64,000 bases of DNA, from contig NC_036445.1 in assembly GCF_002775205.1 (NCBI RefSeq), positions 4,298,802 to 4,362,801 of the forward strand, written 5' to 3'. Positions 23,887 through 35,799 of this stretch are shown in pieces. Every line of letters starts with the position of its first letter. The stretch's first letter is position 1. Source of the DNA: Xiphophorus maculatus (lineage: Eukaryota > Chordata > Actinopteri > Cyprinodontiformes > Poeciliidae). A program made the translations under genes and the position numbers. The notes beneath the pieces were generated by a model. That model made no database searches. It was not told where the DNA came from and was given only the letters and a program-made list of their open reading frames with translations.

Positions 23887-24286
23887 GTTACGACTGGCTC
23901 AAGGTCATAACAATAACTGAGACCATGCAGGGATTAAAGTGCATAAAAAGGAATGTTTATTAACACAAACAACAATGGATTGAGGATGTCAGTATCAGTG
24001 GTGTAAAGCAAATGTTTGGATGTGGTGTATGAGTGCATATGGAGTTGTTGAAGTGCAAAAACAAAGACAAACTCAAATGTGCAAAAGGAGGGGAGCTGAG
24101 GCCTGGCAACAAAACACCACAAGCATCAAGGCAGAGTGGACGCCGATGGCGACCCAGAAGATGGAGACAGCCAGGTTTAAATGCTCTGTGCTCCAAATGA
24201 ATAATATCAGCAGCACCTGTAAAGGGGAGGAGCACAAAGACAAACAAGACACCTGCAACCCAGCCCATAAGGCCCAGGGCCGTAAC
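23887..24286. mobile_element. Possible non-autonomous repeat with GTTACG ends
   Basis: A segment with higher GC than its surroundings, bounded by GTTACGACTGG on the left and GGCCCAGGGCCGTAAC on the right, which are inverted at the outermost six bases. Overlapping short open frames on both strands inside it look like base-composition effects, not genes. The repeat interpretation is tentative. Confidence 0.3.
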
Positions 24287-25204
24287 ACCATGTACAGGCA
24301 CAGAAGAGAACGTTGTCTCTAATTGTCCTTCACAGGTGATGTAGGCTAATAAAACCTGACTTTGAGGAGCGTTTTTATAAGTACAATCCTGCCATTCTGC
24401 ATTTCATGCCCCATCCAATGGCATTTACCTTTACTCTGTCATGTCATTAAAAGAAGTTGGCTCTAATAACTAAGAGTTCCTTGGTAGAACCGGAGCCAGA
24501 AGCCGGTTTGATGATGGAAATATGACAACAGTAAAATCCTGCTCTGAAAGGTAAGCGGAGATGCTTTATGTGTTACACAATCATTGGCATGATGGAATAG
24601 GACTGTGCTGAAACTCAAGAGCTCTGGAGCCCTATTAAACATGAGGGAACATGGAAAAATATGGATAGGCAGAAGAGTTTATGCAACAGGATGTCACCAA
24701 AATAGATTTATGGTCATTTACATGTGTGTGGACATGTGTGTTTGTAGTCCTTTGCTTACAAGACTTATTTGCATCTAGAAATTGCAAATTCACTATACTT
24801 TAGACGTGTACTTAATCTTTATGTGTGACTGAAGTGACCAGGACTGAACTGGTTTTATAATATCTTTTTTGTTTACCGGCCTTCTTTGTTCCTGTCTATA
24901 TTAAAGCAGCTTACCACACCATTCCAACTACACTTTCATTGGCTTGTGGGTCAATTATGACCCCCGATTTTGCATTCATTGACAATGACATCACCCCAAT
25001 GTGACCGTGGCATTTGGACTATGCACCACTGGATTCTGCAATTTGCTATCTTCTTTTTTGAGAAAACTATTACCTTAATTACCTTAAGTTTTTGTAAGCA
25101 ACCCATTCTACACTCATCTAACTAAGCCATGTGAGTTTTTTTATTTTTCAGTTTTATAATTAACCATTTTCAGCACATCCTGAAGCACAGCTGAACTTCA
25201 CAGT

Positions 25205-25620
25205 AAAGGCAAAACAAGGTAAATTCAGCAACAGGGGAATTCAAGGTGCTTTACATGATGAAAAGACAAAACAACAAACAAGCAACACACATTCAGTTCT
25301 CAAATGTCATCAGAAATCACTATAGAATAACAGAATTAATACGTTGTAGTTATTAATCACAGGAATCTCAAAACAGGTGGGTTTTAGTCTTGATCTGAAG
25401 GAAATCAGTGTTTCAGCATTGCTGCAATTTTCTGGAAGTTTTTCCAGATTATTCTGTTTTTTAGCAGTGGTTTGACAGCTGCAGTTTTTAAAGCTTTGGG
25501 GAAAACACCTGATAGGTGGGATGAGCTCACTATTTAAATCAGATCAGATGCAATGAGAGACCAAACCTTTTTAAGGAAATTTCTGGATAGGATCTCAAGA
25601 CAGCAGGAGGAGGCTAATTA
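25205..25620 (-). repeat. L2-type LINE tail, reversed, with associated sequence
   Basis: 'cagcaacaggggaattcaag' followed by 'gtgctttacatgatg' is the reverse complement of the LINE tail at about 6261-6310. The adjoining stretch to about 25620 ('caggtgggttttagtcttga', 'ttgctgcaattttctggaag') is also typical of dispersed fish repeats. Confidence 0.6.
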
Positions 25621-25974
25621 GTGTACAATGTCTTTTAAGCTTTAGTGGTTGAGTTCATGGAAATGACATTTTATCCAGTTTGATATTGTAATTGATTTCA
25701 TGTTGAAGATCAAATCTGTATTTGATATCTTGTTAGAATTTATTTATTTTTTTAAGTTTTCTCAGAAAAGAAGTTAGCAAATTAATTGCAGAATCCAGTA
25801 GAGCATAGTCCAAATGCCACAGTCAAATTGGGGTGATTGTAAATCTTTCAACCTTTTAATCAATGTTTTTATTAAGAATTTTAAAAAAATAATCTGTTAT
25901 TAGAAAACTTTCAAGTAAAGTGGTAGGTAATGTCAGCTAAGAAGGTTATGCATGTATCAGTTGTTTTCCTCTAT

Positions 25975-26150
25975 CCTCCGTTCTTTATCCCACAGTCCAG
26001 AAAGCATGCTTGTTAGGTTAATTGGTTGCTCTAAATCGACCTTTGGTGGGAGTGTGGGCTTGCATGGTGATTTCTTCCTTTGTTAGCCATCCAAAGGACT
26101 GACAAGCAGAGAGCAACCAATGTCACGCCCCCTTGACACCCTGTCGGGCC
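25975..26150 (+). repeat. Fragment of the old interspersed repeat
   Basis: 'cacagtccagaaagcatgct', 'tgttaggttaattggttgct' and 'ctaaatcgacctttgg' are the central part of the same family as 4335-4530. Both ends are degraded. Confidence 0.6.
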
Positions 26151-26218
26151 TTTACTCTGAACAAGACAAAGGGTGCTCAGAAAATGAAGTAAGTGAGAAC
26201 TTGTTTTAAATCAGTCCA

Positions 26219-26423
26219 AGGGCCTCCAACTCCAGCGCTTCAGAGTTATTGTCCTGTAGTTTTTAGATGAATCCCTTCTCCAACACACCTGAATCAAATG
26301 ACTCAATTATCTCCTCAAGTTCTGCAGAGGCCTGGTGATTAGCCATTTGACTCAGGTATGTTGAAGCAAGAATTCACCTAAAAGTTTCAGGACGGTAGCT
26401 CTTGATAATCAGAGTTGAGAAAA
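26219..26423. mobile_element. hAT-type MITE (second family)
   Basis: Starts 'gggcctccaactccag' and ends 'atcagagttgaga' in inverted orientation. The interior has mirrored blocks 'caacacacctgaatcaaatg' and 'catttgactcaggtatgttg', and 'gtcctgtagtttttagatg' mirrored by 'cacctaaaagtttcaggac'. This long imperfect palindrome is typical of fish hAT MITEs. The target duplication is not clear. Confidence 0.65.
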
Positions 26424-29100
26424 TTATTTATCCATTTGATTAATTTATTATGTTTAAGCTAACTGATGCCTTCAAAACTCTACTTTCAGCCACATCAACT
26501 TCAGTACTTTTAAAAACCGGAGCTAATTATTTTAGCTGTCATGGCTTAGAGTTAGCTTAGCTTAGCTTAGCAACTGTATGGGCTCCAGTGACAACTGAAG
26601 AAAATATGTCTAACTGAACCCAAAGTCATCCATAAAAGAAAAATACATTATAAAGTAGCTGGTCATGGTAGAAAATGTTTTGAAAACTGGCTACACAATA
26701 CAACTATCAATACTACTTCTGAATATCCTGCTTTGTAAGGTAAAAAAATCCCTTTCTGCTTACTTAGGTTTCCCCTGCATCAACAATGTCATCAGCACTT
26801 GCAGTTTGAAAGAGAAAAAGCATTTATTTAAATTTGATAGTTAGCATCAACAGGGCCTTGACCTTCTCTATCATATTTTTATCATGCAGGTATTTCTAAT
26901 ACAGGACCTGGCACTAGATACTGGAGCAAAACGCAGCGGGGTTCATTTCACACCCTTTCCCTATTAAACATATGTCTCATCCTGTCTTCGTGTTCTCAAA
27001 TGAGTGTCTTTATATTCACATCTATTTTGGTGTGGAACATCCAGAGCGTAATTCTGACCACGCATCAGTTCTATGAAAGTTTTAACCCTCCCTTCACACG
27101 TAGACTAAGTTAACAAGTTCTTGGAAGCGGTTATATGGATACTAGTTGGAGAGAGGAGGTGACGAAATCCTGCAAACAGGGCACTTAGATGGATGAGGAC
27201 AAATTTATCATGTCATGTATTCTGATAATACACCTGCACCCACTTTCACAGAAATGAGATACAGAATGATTTTCATTTTATAGTGTTTATTATTTTCAAT
27301 TTTTAAGACACAGCTGTTTGTAAAGTTAAAGGTAAAGTTGGTGATTTGTACTGTAAACCAGAGAATAATGGTCAAAGCAGGACTGCATCTGTGAGGCTGC
27401 AAAATATAAAAACAAATGTTCAGACATAGCAGCTATAACAAAATATGTAAACGTATAGAAAATTTGTTTTCAGTGTTGAACAAACCTCAGAGGGTGAGAT
27501 GTTCTTATCACCAGTGTGTGATGGCAGAAAGCCCAGCAAAATCTCTGCTGTTCAGAATGTGTTTATGACTTATCATCAAATCTAATTTATCCTGACACAC
27601 AGGACCTTATAAATATAACTGAGGTCTTTCTCAGATTTAATAAGTGGTGAAAGACAACACAGCATCTACTCACTATGAGAAACTGCTATTTTAACTCCAG
27701 ATTTATGCTCTTTGCTACATTTCAGAGTAAGATGAACTTTTGAATATTTACCCCCACACCCCCTTTTTTTACACTTAGTTAAACACGCATAAATGTATTT
27801 TATTGAGATTTTATGTAACAGATCAACTGAAAGTAGTGCATTATGGTATGTTGCATAGTGGAATAAAAATGAGTCATGATTTTCACATTTTATAAATAAA
27901 ACAAAAAATTGGCAGCCTCCCAATGTAATAAAAACCCAGGATCAATAGTTTTTTAGACTATAACTACATAGAAGCTCTTTTGGGTATGTCTCTGAGTTTT
28001 GTACACCTATAACACTTTCACTCATTTTTTTTTTTGCAAAATAGCTCAAGCTTTGTCACATGGGATGAAGAGAATCTGAGCATTCATTTTGAATTCCAGT
28101 TCAGAATATGTGGCATTATCTGATAATATATGTTAAGACATGCTCTCTTCAAAATCTAAACTGGAACTGATTTGAAAAGTAGGTGAATTGTAAAATAAGG
28201 ACCGTGGATACACTAAAATGTTAGTGTCTTTACATGCAATGCTGGTAAAAACTGCAAAAATTATATGCAGGAAAAAAGTTTGTGAGAACAAACAAATGCA
28301 GGGCATGATTTAAAAAAAAAAGCTTTTGTAACATTTATTCATTCTTGCACAAAAATGAAGTCTAATGGGCTACATTTGTGTTTATTAATGGTGCACAAAA
28401 ACAGTTTCCTTAATTTTTGCAAATTTCACAAACATGATTAAATATCATTACTCAAACAACCTTTTATCATACTTTGAATAGCCTTCGGTATGGTATAGAG
28501 GAATTTTTCTGCCATGAAGTCCTGCTTTCTGAAAATGTGTGCTCTTGGATAATGGCAGAAAAATTCCTCCATACTTCAGATCTTGTTCTCCTTATTTCCA
28601 TGAATTTTGGTGATTACCCTATAAATCCGTCTGTCGCATCGAGTTTGTTGTCATAATTTAGTTTACTGAACGTTACTTAACAAAAGGAACCAGTTTGACT
28701 CTCTTGCTTCTGTTTAGCCCTCTGGCCATATTTCCAGCTGCTCTATTGAATTTGTCGACAATGAAAGTTCTTCACTCCTTCAATGTCTCATCTTAAATAC
28801 TTTGAAGGTTTGAGGTCTGTTTAGCAAAAATAAATTCATCAAATACATCTTGAAGTTGAACTTTTGTCATGTTTTGTTTTTGGTCCCATTTTCCTCTTCA
28901 AAAATCAAACTTTATTTTCCCTCATAAGTGAAATGCAAACCTTAGATTTTATGGCATTTAATCTAGGAAAGATAATGCCAGATTTAATAATATTTGACTA
29001 TTTTGAGTCATGCATGTGATACTGTGGCATGCAGATGTATGTTAAAATGTTCTCTGTGTTTTGTACATTCTGTTCCACATCTTTTAAGTAACACTCCAGA
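26424..29100. other. Intergenic, no gene recognised
   Basis: AT-rich DNA with short unrelated open frames only. A long inverted repeat lies at 28499-28568. Confidence 0.45.
28499..28568. repeat. 17-bp perfect inverted repeat
   Basis: AGGAATTTTTCTGCCAT (28499-28515) and its exact reverse complement (28552-28568) are separated by 36 bp. Pairing resumes beyond the arms (GTATGG upstream, CCATAC downstream) after a small bulge. Confidence 0.8.
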
Positions 29101-29121
29101 GGATGGGAGTGTTTTACTGTC

Positions 29122-29136
29122 GCCACCCTCTGGTGG
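29122..29136 (-). promoter_or_regulatory. CTCF-like motif, reverse orientation
   Basis: On the minus strand it reads CCACCAGAGGGTGGC, close to the CTCF core with one clear mismatch. Confidence 0.35.
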
Positions 29137-29482
29137 TAAAGAGAACAGTGATGACAAGTTTACAGTAAAATAATCAACTACCTACAGACAACACAAAAAG
29201 TGCATCTACAAAAATACATTATTTTAAAAATAGCATAGTATTTGTTTAGATTTAAGTAGAATCTGGTCATTCTCATTCTTAAGTCATTCAAAGTTTCTTG
29301 CCAAAAGTTTGCAATTTCAAAGTAAGACAAGACTAAACCAAGTTAAGAAGTACTAATTAGATCTACTGTGAGGAACTTGTGCAGGAACATGTCTTGTTGA
29401 AAAGGAAAATATTTAGTTAAAACATGCAATTACAAAAACTTATTTTAACATTCACAGAAAACATCAAGAAAGATACTGCTGT

Positions 29483-29672
29483 GCATGCTGTGGTGGTGTA
29501 GGGGATAGCGCGACCCACGTTTGGAGGCCTTGAGTCCTCAACGCGGCCGCGGGTTCGATTCCTGGACCTGGCGACATTTGCAGCATATCTTCCCTCCTTT
29601 CCTGTCAGCCTACTTTCATATAAGGGACACTAGAGCCAACAAAAAAAAAACCCTGGAGAAAAAAAAAATACT
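29483..29672 (+). mobile_element. tRNA-derived SINE (short, poly(A) tail)
   Basis: The head has A-box-like GGTGGTGTAGGGGATAGC and B box GGTTCGATTCC (about 29552-29562), and shares 'cacgtttggaggccttgagt' with the SINE at 4532. The body is shorter and ends in A-rich runs (about 29640-29668). It is flanked by possible short duplications of ATACTG (about 29474 and 29669). Confidence 0.65.
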
Positions 29673-29889
29673 GTTTTTATATCCCCAAAGATATTTGGCC
29701 TGAGGTCCAACACTGGACTTTCTTGACAGTAATAATAATAATAAAAACAATAGAAATGATAAGACAGTTACAGAATTAAGATGATCAACTTGATAAATGT
29801 GTTCAAGAAATAAAGTTAGATTCTGTAAATACTTTTTGTTAGTCTGACCTTAACAGCTGCATGTCCAAGCTGAATTTTAAGCGAACTCG

Positions 29890-30114
29890 CAGTGCTTCTC
29901 AATTCCGGTCCTCAGGCCCCCCTGCCCTGCATGTTTTGGGTGTTTCCCTGCTGCCACACACCTGGATTGAATATATGAGTGATTAACAGGCTTCTGCAGT
30001 ACTTCATGGCTGCAGAACAGGTAATGCAATCATTTGGATCAGCTGTTCTGAAATAGGGGTACAGCTAAAACATGCAGAGCAGGGGGGCCTGAGGACTGGA
30101 ATTGAGAAGCACTG
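29890..30114. mobile_element. hAT-type MITE (copy 2)
   Basis: The left end CAGTGCTTCTCAATTCCGG (29890-) and the right end (to 30114) are inverted copies over about 32 bp with one mismatch. The interior matches the copy at 22787-23009 in the same orientation. The ends are better preserved than in copy 1, suggesting a younger insertion, but no convincing 8-bp duplication is seen. Confidence 0.8.
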
Positions 30115-30171
30115 ACTAAGTCAAGTCTTTCAACATCACCAAATCCAATGTGAATTTGTTAAAAATCTCTG

Positions 30172-30185
30172 GAGCCATCTGGTGG
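30172..30185 (-). promoter_or_regulatory. CTCF-like motif, reverse orientation
   Basis: The minus strand reads CCACCAGATGGCTC, one mismatch from the CTCF core. Confidence 0.35.
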
Positions 30186-31099
30186 CTGAGTCTCTTAGTG
30201 TTTAATCTAGAAAACAGAAGAGCTGTGTAATAAAAATAGGACATACTATTATTTAACATTTATTTACCAAAACAGACATGTTAAGTACTTCTTGTGTACT
30301 ATTTATGTGAAACATTTTCTGTGCAGGTGTTGAAGTACTGTTGAAACAGTAACTATTGATGAAATTGTCCTTTTATAGCATGAAAAGCATAAGTGGGCCT
30401 TATGGCAATAAAAGTGTCAACATGCTGATAAACTTTGATAATGTCACATCATGAACAACGTTCTTGTGAAACGGGTAAATTTTTAACAAATCCATATTAA
30501 GTGCAGAACATTGCAAACTTTAGTTTATTTTTTTACTATAAAGAATGCAAATACTTCCATAAGTAAGCAAGTACTTGATGAGCTTGTGTTTTTAGGGTAC
30601 TTTAAGTTTCCTAAAAATATAAGTAGGCCATCCACCAACCCACACTGCACTGTCCTGTGTGTCGGCTCTGATAAATCATTGGGTGTGACCTTTATTTGCC
30701 AAGTGAAACCTGAGCAGCCCAAGCAAACTGGCTTCCCTTCAAATAAGCAACAGATGTGTTGAAGTAGTTGTGTTGTTTACTCACTTGAATGTATTATTCA
30801 TTTTCAAATGATGGATCTGTTTGACTCAACAGCTTCATCACTGCTAATCTGTTATCAGGAACAGGACAGCAACACAAGTTAGATCCTATTTCTTTGCTGG
30901 ATAATCAAGATTATAATCAGTCCTTTCGTTTGTTAAAGCATTAGTTTTTACCACAATAAATATAACATTTAAGTTTAATACAAACATCGTCGTTAATCAG
31001 GATGAATTGAGTCAAAAAAGCAAAACTTTGCAAAGTTCTGGTGAAATACAATCATTCGTCAGAGCTTTATACATCTTTATCTAACAGCAGCAGACAGCC

Positions 31100-31209
31100 A
31101 TCTCGGGTTGCCAGGTGTCAGAGTGAGAAAAAAACTCACTGCACACCTGAATCTCATCTGTGAAAAGGACAATGAGGAAGTGGCCATGTAACAGAAACAC
31201 AGCGTGAAG
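31100..31209 (+). promoter_or_regulatory. Possible non-coding first exon of the C1orf232-like gene
   Basis: A consensus donor AAG|GTGAGT closes at 31209, about 680 bp before the start codon. No TATA box or clear transcription start was found. This is a suggestion only. Confidence 0.25.
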
Positions 31210-31886
31210 GTGAGTTTCCATAAATACACAGTATTCCTAAACACAACTCAGACTCAAAAAGATTTAGCAAAACAAAGCTAGGATTTTATGTTTGTGTCAA
31301 ACACAAATTAAGGATCCATATGAAGTTGAAATAAGGGATAAAATAACATTTCAGGTTGTCTTTACCAACATACCCATGTCTGTAATTAGCTCTTGTGTGT
31401 GCAGGAGCCATCCTACCAAAGTTGGCAGAGAATACAGCTCTGGTTCTGCAAAAAGAGACCCTCTAAAATATAGATGAGGAAATCCACACCTGTTTCCAAG
31501 TAACCAAGGCAGGTATAATGTACTGTGACGAATGCCAGTGCATGTGCATTCACACTTGTTTGGCTTCATGCACGAGCAACACGAGTTCCTAGTTTTACCT
31601 GTGCAGACACCGTGTTGGAACGGCAGCTGCTGCTAACCTGTTTGGTCTGAAGAAATAGGCCGAATCTGATCAAAGGGAGAGTATGAAAATACTCCAACGT
31701 CCATTCTGAAGAGGTTTTCTGTGTTTACCACCTGCTGAATGTTTTCCCACATGGAAACAGGTCTGCTGAGGCCCAACTGAGACGCCCTGAAGCTGGAAGT
31801 GGAGACTTGGTGGAGGGTGGGCGACTGGAGAGACAGAGGTCTTCACAGGTGTTTCCTCTGAGCGTTGAGCATCAATTTGTGCAAAC

Positions 31887-34439
31887 ATGAATCCCATGTG
31901 GAAGGTTTATAAAGGCAAAGTGATGAAGACTCTGAATCCTGAGTATGAGGAGGATACTGCAGAGGAGGTAAAGGATTTACACACAAGTATGAGATAAAAG
32001 ATCAAATCTGAGAAATCTCACGATTAACACCAAAATCGGGTCACTTGTTTTATTTTTGTAATATTTGAAACAAAGTTAGCTACATCTTGTAGGATGATGT
32101 CCTTTTGATATGAAAGAAACTTGATGAATAATGATACCATGTATTGTCCTTTGTCTTGTGCATTTTAACTAATTTATGTTAAATATTGTCTGAGACTTCA
32201 GACATGGACATATTAGTTTAGAAATACTCATTTTATTTTAACATCATTGCATATTGAGTTGTCTACTGGGGTTGAATATGATTTATATTTTGTAACTAGA
32301 AAAAACAAACTAAACACAAGATAATTAAAAGCTTAAGCAAGAAAATATATACATTATCTGTAAAAAAATATTTGAGGAAATGAATATTTTTTTACTTTTA
32401 ACTATTTCATCTACAGGAGCTAAACTCTGAGGCTACCCTTAATGTGGAAACTACTTAGTGCAAAATAGCTGCAACAATCAAATTTCCAAAGCATCTTTGG
32501 CACTTTTTCCAAGATCATCTCTTAGGAACAGAGTTTTCAAATTTTGAAGAATAAAATACTTGTCTATTTTCCATTGCAGCAGGTTTAGTTCTTACTGGAA
32601 TTGCTGCTGCTGCAACAGAGGGTGCTGTGCTGACCCAGTTCGCTACAGAGCAGAGAAATTCGATCTCAGTTTGGAGCTGAGCAAGCGGATTATTTGGCCT
32701 TCCAGTGCCTGACTGACAGGGGATGAGACAGATAGCCAACTCTTCAGCGCACACTCAGATCATATCAGCTGACATCTTCAACTTGTGCTCTCGTTGAAAT
32801 GCTAGAGTTCCTGTTAGGACAAAATAATGCATTGCATGTGTGGAGAGAGTTTACAGTTTACAGATCCTATTGCTTAGCAAGTCAGTTTAGGGAAGGTAAA
32901 GCACATTTTCAGCCACAAGGCAGTTCAAAGTGCTTTGCATGAATTAGAAGGAAATACAAACAAAACAACAAAACCAAAAGAAAAACAAAAAGGTAAAAAG
33001 TACAAAACTAAATATTAGTTCCCCATGTTTATTAAGGATAAGTCCATAATTTATAAACTAATAGAGGTTTCTCTGGATCTTAAGAACTTATTTTTGTCAC
33101 ATTTAAACAACTTTTAGATTATTTTGCAAGGTAATGGAACAATAGATAAGAGAAAATAATGTCTTTTTCCCCAGTGTCACACAATACAATGTGTATTCTT
33201 GGAAGGCAACAATTAATGTGTGCTTCAAATAAGAGTTTGAAGTTTCTGCAGGTTGCATTATTCAGAACGCACACTAGATGGCGGTATCTTTACAGAAACT
33301 CTGGTCTACTGCATTAATTGAACATTGGAAGGTGGAAAGGTGAAGTACATTCATTTTGTTCAATGCTGTTGCAGGTCACAGAGGTAGAACATGACATGAG
33401 TCCAATACAGGAGGATGAAGGGCCCAACGCCGTCTCTCAGCTGGCCAAAAAGGTATGTTATTAGCCGACCTGATAAATGTCAACATACAAGAACAAGTCA
33501 GTGCAATACATGTCTTGACAGGGAATACAATTAAAGCTTCTCTTTTGAGTTTCTAAGCAATGGGGTCTTTTAGAAAACCAGAAATATATCCTATCCTATC
33601 ATATGAACTTTGCGTGTCTTCTTTTTCAGATGCAGGGGGCCGGGGCTAAAAGCTGGAACAGGTTTTCGTCTCTCTTCAACAAAGAGGATGAGCACCAGCT
33701 TCTGGAGGAGACCGAGTGCCCGCCTGTCGCTGACCAGTGAGTCCAGAGCTTATTTACGTTCCAGCTTATTGGTGTCAAAATCAGAGGCGTTTTTTGCATG
33801 ACTGGTTTACTGTATTAATGTAAAGTCCGTAAGACCTTTTGTATGAAATGTTTCTCTGAGGCCCTAAAGTGAAGAGTTAATAAAGTAATTTTATCATTAA
33901 AAGAAAATCTCAAGAGACCGTCATCATCTTTATCCCAAATCAAGTTCAGTTTGTCTGCTTCAAGATTAAGCATTTCTCGTCCAGCTGAATAAATTTGATT
34001 ATATCCGCCCTTTTTTAATCTAAATTGGATTTGATACATTATTGAAGCACAAGGTCAATAACACCCATGACTTTCCTGAACTTTCAGCCCTCTCGCAGTA
34101 AAACCTGAAGAACCTCCTCGACCGACCAGGCGCAGTGGATTCTGGGATAGTTTTGCAACCAACTTTGCTGCAAAGAAGCAGGCCGAAGCTGCTGCTGCTG
34201 CTGCAGCTGCAAATGAGGGTGTGGCAGAGTCAAGTGAAGAAGGAGCGACTCAGGCTGCAGAGGAGGAGCAGCAGGTCGGCCCGACTGAGGAGACGGAAGC
34301 AGGAAGCAGCAGCAACAACAGCTTCTCCAAATATGTGACGCTGGGAGGGAGCAGCGAAGAGGCCTCCTTTAAGTGGAACTTTGTTACCAGCAAGCTGGCA
34401 GAGCTGAAAACCAAGGGCATGGTGAATAAGACCAACTGA
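31887..34439 (+). CDS. C1orf232-like protein, 205 residues
   Basis: Four coding exons: 31887-31967, 33375-33452, 33630-33736 and 34088-34439 (TGA), with GT-AG junctions (phases 0, 0, 2). The protein has short conserved-looking blocks: WKVYKGKVMKTL near the N-terminus, AVSQLAKK then GAGAKSW, SLFNKEDEHQLL, ADHPLAVKP at the third junction, GFWDSFATNFAAKKQ, an Ala run (CTG/GCT repeats near 34186-34208), an acidic Glu-rich region and a C-terminal FKWNFVTSKLAELKTKG. The order and wording of these blocks fit the uncharacterised vertebrate protein C1orf232, as recalled without a search. There is no signal peptide or membrane segment, so it is probably cytoplasmic or nuclear. Function is unknown. The start is the first ATG (AAACATGA) before MNPMW. 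Confidence 0.75.
32876..32960 (-). repeat. L2-type LINE tail, reversed, inside intron 1
   Basis: 'cagccacaaggcagttcaaa' followed by 'gtgctttgcatgaa' is the reversed tail of the LINE family at 5390-6315, within an intron of the C1orf232-like gene. Confidence 0.6.
33271..33284 (+). promoter_or_regulatory. CTCF-like motif inside intron 1
   Basis: ACACTAGATGGCGG matches the CTCF core at all but the first position, forward orientation, about 90 bp before exon 2 of the C1orf232-like gene. Confidence 0.35.
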
Positions 34440-35345
34440 TCGCTACAAAGATGTCTTCTAGCATTCTTACAAAATGTTACAGCAAATCATATTTACTTTA
34501 ACTTTATTTCATTATAATCTCATTTGATTGTTTTCAACTCTTAAAGGTAAAAAGACATTAAAACTTTTTTTTTTCAATCAATGAACCATAAAAGGTGGGA
34601 CGTGGTGTGTATAAACAGTGATCCTGGACTAAATATTAAACTGTGGATTACTTCTACAGTTCAGCGCACACTGAACTGTAGAAGTAAATGTTGCAGAATA
34701 AATGTTTAGTGTCTACTTATCTAAGAAAGCCTAAATGTTGATCCTGCAACAATTGAATTTGTGCCTCAGTAATAGAGCAGGTGAAATGTGCATTCCTCTC
34801 CTTATCTCTGTAAAGTGATGCTTGCACCCTTCCGTGATGTGAGGTAAACAGAGGTTTATTGCTGTTTTCAGTAACACTTGAAAACTTTAAAATGGAGTTT
34901 GTGTGGTCAGATTTTCCACCACAGTGCTTCAAACAAGACAAAAGGACCCATCTACCTTTCAACAAATCTAACCTAATCTGTAGTTTAGGAGAAAACTGGA
35001 TTAAAAGATTAAAGGCTGCGATAGCTGGATTAGCCGAGGATCAAGTCACTTAACCTGATCAGAGAGAATTACAGCTCAAAGGTCTTTAATTCTTGTAAGA
35101 CCCTTTGTATGGGCAAACACTAAGAAATTCTTCCTTTGTGATGTGAAATGAAAGACTAAAATGTGTGTTTGGTCATAAAATCTGAAACCATGACTTGAAT
35201 TTTCTAATCTTTGAGACTGAAATGTGCAATGTGTGAATTTTTTGTTTGTGACAGGAGAAATTGGCTGATATTCTTATTTAGTGTCTTTTGGGTTTTGACT
35301 TGTATGCTTATTTTGATTTTGGTTCTGATATGACAAAATAAAGAT
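34440..35345 (+). promoter_or_regulatory. 3' UTR of the C1orf232-like gene with poly(A) signals
   Basis: AATAAA hexamers at 34697-34702 and 35337-35342 would give 3' UTRs of about 0.27 and 0.9 kb. A perfect hairpin (34648-34687) lies just before the first signal. Confidence 0.55.
34648..34687 (+). repeat. Perfect 17-bp hairpin in the 3' UTR
   Basis: TTACTTCTACAGTTCAG (34648-34664), loop CGCACA, and the exact reverse complement (34671-34687). The stem ends 9 nt before the AATAAA at 34697, so it may affect poly(A) choice or RNA stability. Confidence 0.85.
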
Positions 35346-35777
35346 TGTTTTCCCTGAAAGTTTTGCAGTCTCATTTAAAAAGATCTCTAAAGCACAACAG
35401 TGCAAAATTTACCTAGATATTTTGTGACTAATGCAAAGTGGTGCATAAATGTGAAGTAGAAGATTCACAAATAAGTCTCACCAACTTTGCACATATAAAG
35501 AAACTTTGCAACATGTTGCAAACATACAGTGTGCCTATCATAGCCTTGACATAATCCTTTGAAATTTAGCCTCTGACAGCTGTATATTTGAACTTTTTAA
35601 ATATCTTACACCCCATCTGTTGCCTCTATAAAATTCAAGTCAAATGAACCTAAATACAAATGCCTGTAAACTTTACAGCATTTTTCCAGTTTAACTTTTT
35701 AATTAGATTTTAAATAGTTCTACTAATTCTTTTTTTTTTTTTTAAATAGGACTCCAAAGTTGAAAAGTTGCTACCAT

Positions 35778-35797
35778 TGACCAGCAGAGGTCGCTAT
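35778..35797 (+). promoter_or_regulatory. CTCF-like motif downstream of the C1orf232-like gene
   Basis: TGACCAGCAGAGGTCGCTAT is one mismatch from the CTCF core, forward orientation, about 440 bp past the last poly(A) signal. Confidence 0.4.
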
Positions 35798-35799
35798 TC

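Noticed and set aside
23960..24322. Overlapping frames of about 100 codons on both strands
   Set aside because: They lie in a GC-richer, repeat-like segment with GTTACG ends and show no domains.
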